Source: CAZSSM01 sp964609385
Lineage (GTDB): Bacteria > Planctomycetota > Planctomycetia > Isosphaerales > Isosphaeraceae
Direction of reading: 5' to 3'
Assembly (NCBI GenBank): GCA_964609385.1
Contig: CAZSSM010000001.1
Coordinates: forward strand, 62,001 to 126,000
Length of the DNA stretch: 64,000 nt
In this document: positions 62,688 through 64,000 of the stretch, piece by piece
Position numbering within the stretch: the stretch's first letter is position 1
How the letters are laid out: every line of letters begins with the position of its first letter
The notes under the pieces: generated by a model
Databases searched by the model: none
What the model was told of the DNA's origin: nothing
What the model saw: only the letters and a program-made list of their open reading frames with translations
Position numbers and translations under genes: made by a program

Positions 62688-63089
62688 TCAGCCTTGACGG
62701 ATCTCTTGGACGACCTGTTGGACGTCGGCAGCCTCGACAGCCTCACCTTTGAGCTGCTTCATGGCCATGCCCATGGCCGGTCCGTCTTGAGGAGCCGCCT
62801 TAATCTTGTCAGCGACCTCGGCAAGTCGCTCGCGGATCGTCTCAACCGACAGGGTCGGCGGCAACCATTCTTGGATGATCGCGATCTCTTCGTCGCTGAA
62901 GCTGGTTTGGCCGGTCTTGGCCTCCTTGACGACCGAACGCATCTTCTTGATCGCCTGATCATCGTCGAGGAACGTGCCGTCACCCAGGGTGAACTGACCG
63001 ATCCAATAGCGGAGCACGTTGGTCCGCACCGAATCGCGCGCCTTCATCGACTCCCGGAGCTTCAGCTTCATCTCGTCGACCATCGCCAT
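62688..63089 (-). CDS. GatB/YqeY domain-containing protein
   Basis: The protein has 133 residues from the ATG at 63089, with GGGAG about 9 bases upstream; the longer open frame to 63347 adds an unrelated leader. The sequence MVDEMKLKLRESMKARDSVR, TNVLRYWIGQF, then FSDEEIAIIQEWLPPTLSVE, IRERLAEVADKI and PAMGMAMKQLKGEAVEAADV is typical of the YqeY family, a free-standing relative of the tRNA-binding C-terminal part of GatB. It is sometimes suggested to act with tRNA amidation or repair, without proof. Usual YqeY proteins are about 150 residues, so the length fits. The YkgJ-like gene follows 63 bases downstream. Confidence 0.88.
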   Translation of the reverse strand: MAMVDEMKLKLRESMKARDSVRTNVLRYWIGQFTLGDGTFLDDDQAIKKMRSVVKEAKTGQTSFSDEEIAIIQEWLPPTLSVETIRERLAEVADKIKAAPQDGPAMGMAMKQLKGEAVEAADVQQVVQEIRQG

Positions 63090-63709
63090 CGGACGATCTC
63101 CCTTTCGTCTTGTCCTGACGTATTTTGAAGCAGGCGAGCCGGCTCGGCTCGGATTCGAGCTGACCAAACAGGCTAAAGCCGTCTCAACACGCCCATTGTA
63201 CGACGTTCCGAACCCCATGCCACGTGCCGAGATCGGACGAACCGCAGCGCCCAAGACACCCGTTAGAGCCTTCTCGAACGCATCAGGTTCAGGCTCCTTG
63301 TTCTCGAGTCGTTCGATCTTCGAATGTGCCTCCGAGGACCCCCGCATTCAATTCCAAAGACGTTCCTGTCCCGATACGAACTGGATTCAAGCGAGTTGGT
63401 TCCTGTGGTCCTTCCCGAAGTGGTCGTTGCAGGAAACTGGATAGTCGAGAGATTCGAGTTGGCTCCCGGTTGGTTGCCTATTGTTGGTCAAAAATTCAAC
63501 GTCATGGGTTGACCTTCTTTCGCGGGACCTTCATCCTTCTAGGGACGGATTTCGGTTCATGGTAGCACCACGGTTTTCGCCTTCGGTGTGGTGACTGCAT
63601 CCGAGACGTACCCACCGCGAGTGTGTTGGCGGTCATTGCGGCCTTCAGGCCGTCCCCCCAAAAGACCGTCGAACGTTTTCCCCGTTGAACGATGGATTGA
63701 GGTTCGAAG
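63090..63709. other. Long intergenic region
   Basis: These 620 bases lie upstream of the divergent YqeY-like and cytochrome genes. A 62-codon open frame (63324-63512) has a protein-like hydrophobic sequence but GC-poor third positions and no ribosome site. I see no other structure. Confidence 0.4.
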
Positions 63710-64000
63710 ATGCCCCGCGTCACAGAGGGTCAGCGGTCGTATGCATCGCGAACTCCGCGATGGTCTGCGGAAACCGTGCTCCGAGGGGGATTCGCCCTCG
63801 CCCTGATCTTGGTGATCGGGCCGGTTCAGGCATCGGCCATCGATGAGACTCCAGGATCCGATGATCGACCGGACTTGGGTCGAGCAATCTACGTCCGTCA
63901 GTGTGCCGAGTGCCATGGGGACACCGGTGACGACTTCCTGGACGAGACGGGCGAACTCTTCTATGGGGCCAAAACGCGCGACGAACTGACTCGGTACATC
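63710..64000 (+). CDS. Exported c-type cytochrome domain protein (3' end beyond window)
   Basis: The frame is open from the ATG at 63710 to the window edge, giving 97 residues. GAGG lies about 8 bases upstream of the ATG. An N-terminal basic region leads into a signal segment (GGFALALILVIGPVQASA). The mature part then reads RAIYVRQCAECHGDTGDDF, containing a CxxCH haem-attachment site (CAECH), and continues GELFYGAKTRDELTRYI. This is the opening of a planctomycete c-type cytochrome. Such domains often precede DUF1549/DUF1553-type regions, but what follows lies outside the window. The gene is divergent from the YqeY-like gene. It is certainly partial. Confidence 0.8.
   Translation, partial: MPRVTEGQRSYASRTPRWSAETVLRGGFALALILVIGPVQASAIDETPGSDDRPDLGRAIYVRQCAECHGDTGDDFLDETGELFYGAKTRDELTRYI

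Noticed and set aside
63324..63512. A 62-codon plus-strand open frame with a protein-like hydrophobic end
   Set aside because: Third codon positions are not GC-rich as in the neighbours, no ribosome site precedes it, and I cannot link it to any family.
1..64000. Search for tRNA, rRNA or riboswitch-like elements
   Set aside because: I found no cloverleaf with TTCGA-type loops, no rRNA-like sequence and no known riboswitch core by eye; a covariance-model scan would be decisive.

Overview
The window looks like a piece of a planctomycete chromosome, most likely an Isosphaeraceae-type genome. It is GC-rich. It carries family signatures that cluster in Planctomycetota: a PSCyt1/DUF1549/LamG/DUF1553 protein next to a DUF1501 protein, a DUF1559 prepilin-like protein, Ser/Thr kinases and ECF sigma factors, and giant secreted proteins with the N-terminal LExRxLLS motif. 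It is draft sequence, because a 100-base N run lies at 46433-46532. All assignments were made by reading the sequence; no database search was run.

Layout. At 1-9.0 kb there is a truncated ADP-ribosylglycohydrolase, an M28 peptidase, an ECF sigma factor, a divergent Zn-finger/kinase/TPR protein and an FG-GAP surface protein. At 9.1-14.8 kb is a minus-strand operon encoding a multi-domain cytochrome protein (PSCyt1/DUF1553), a Tat-exported DUF1501 protein and a ThuA-like protein. At 15.2-24.0 kb are a 2028-residue nucleotidase-like surface protein and a cytochrome/sorbosone-dehydrogenase protein. At 24.1-32.6 kb are MsrA, a secreted Val/Thr/Gln-rich repeat protein, LigA, an apparent JAMM-Ndk fusion, CysK and the haem-pathway protein ChdC. 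At 32.9-38.6 kb are an AraC/GyrI regulator, a PQQ-propeller protein with a methyltransferase-like insert, and a second ECF sigma factor. At 38.6-40.8 kb is a decayed patch holding an IS5-family remnant with visible inverted repeats and a TPR-CHAT gene remnant. At 40.8-47.4 kb two large RTX-type secreted proteins converge; one contains 531-bp tandem repeats and the assembly gap.

At 47.7-55.0 kb is the most coherent pathway in the window, a probable cell-wall sugar (MurNAc) recycling locus. It has NamZ (DUF1343), a serine-hydrolase/NamZ fusion and a sodium:solute symporter on the minus strand. Divergent from these are MurQ etherase and a BadF-type sugar kinase on the plus strand. At 55.1-58.5 kb are a third ECF sigma factor, a small Cys/His-rich exported protein, a lipoprotein and a DUF1559 prepilin-like protein. 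At 58.9-64.0 kb are a third RTX protein, a YkgJ-type cysteine-cluster protein, a YqeY-like protein and the start of a c-type cytochrome cut by the window edge.

Five large secreted proteins share the planctomycete N-terminal motif, and three of them also share a C-terminal module after the RTX repeats. I saw no tRNA, rRNA or CRISPR array.
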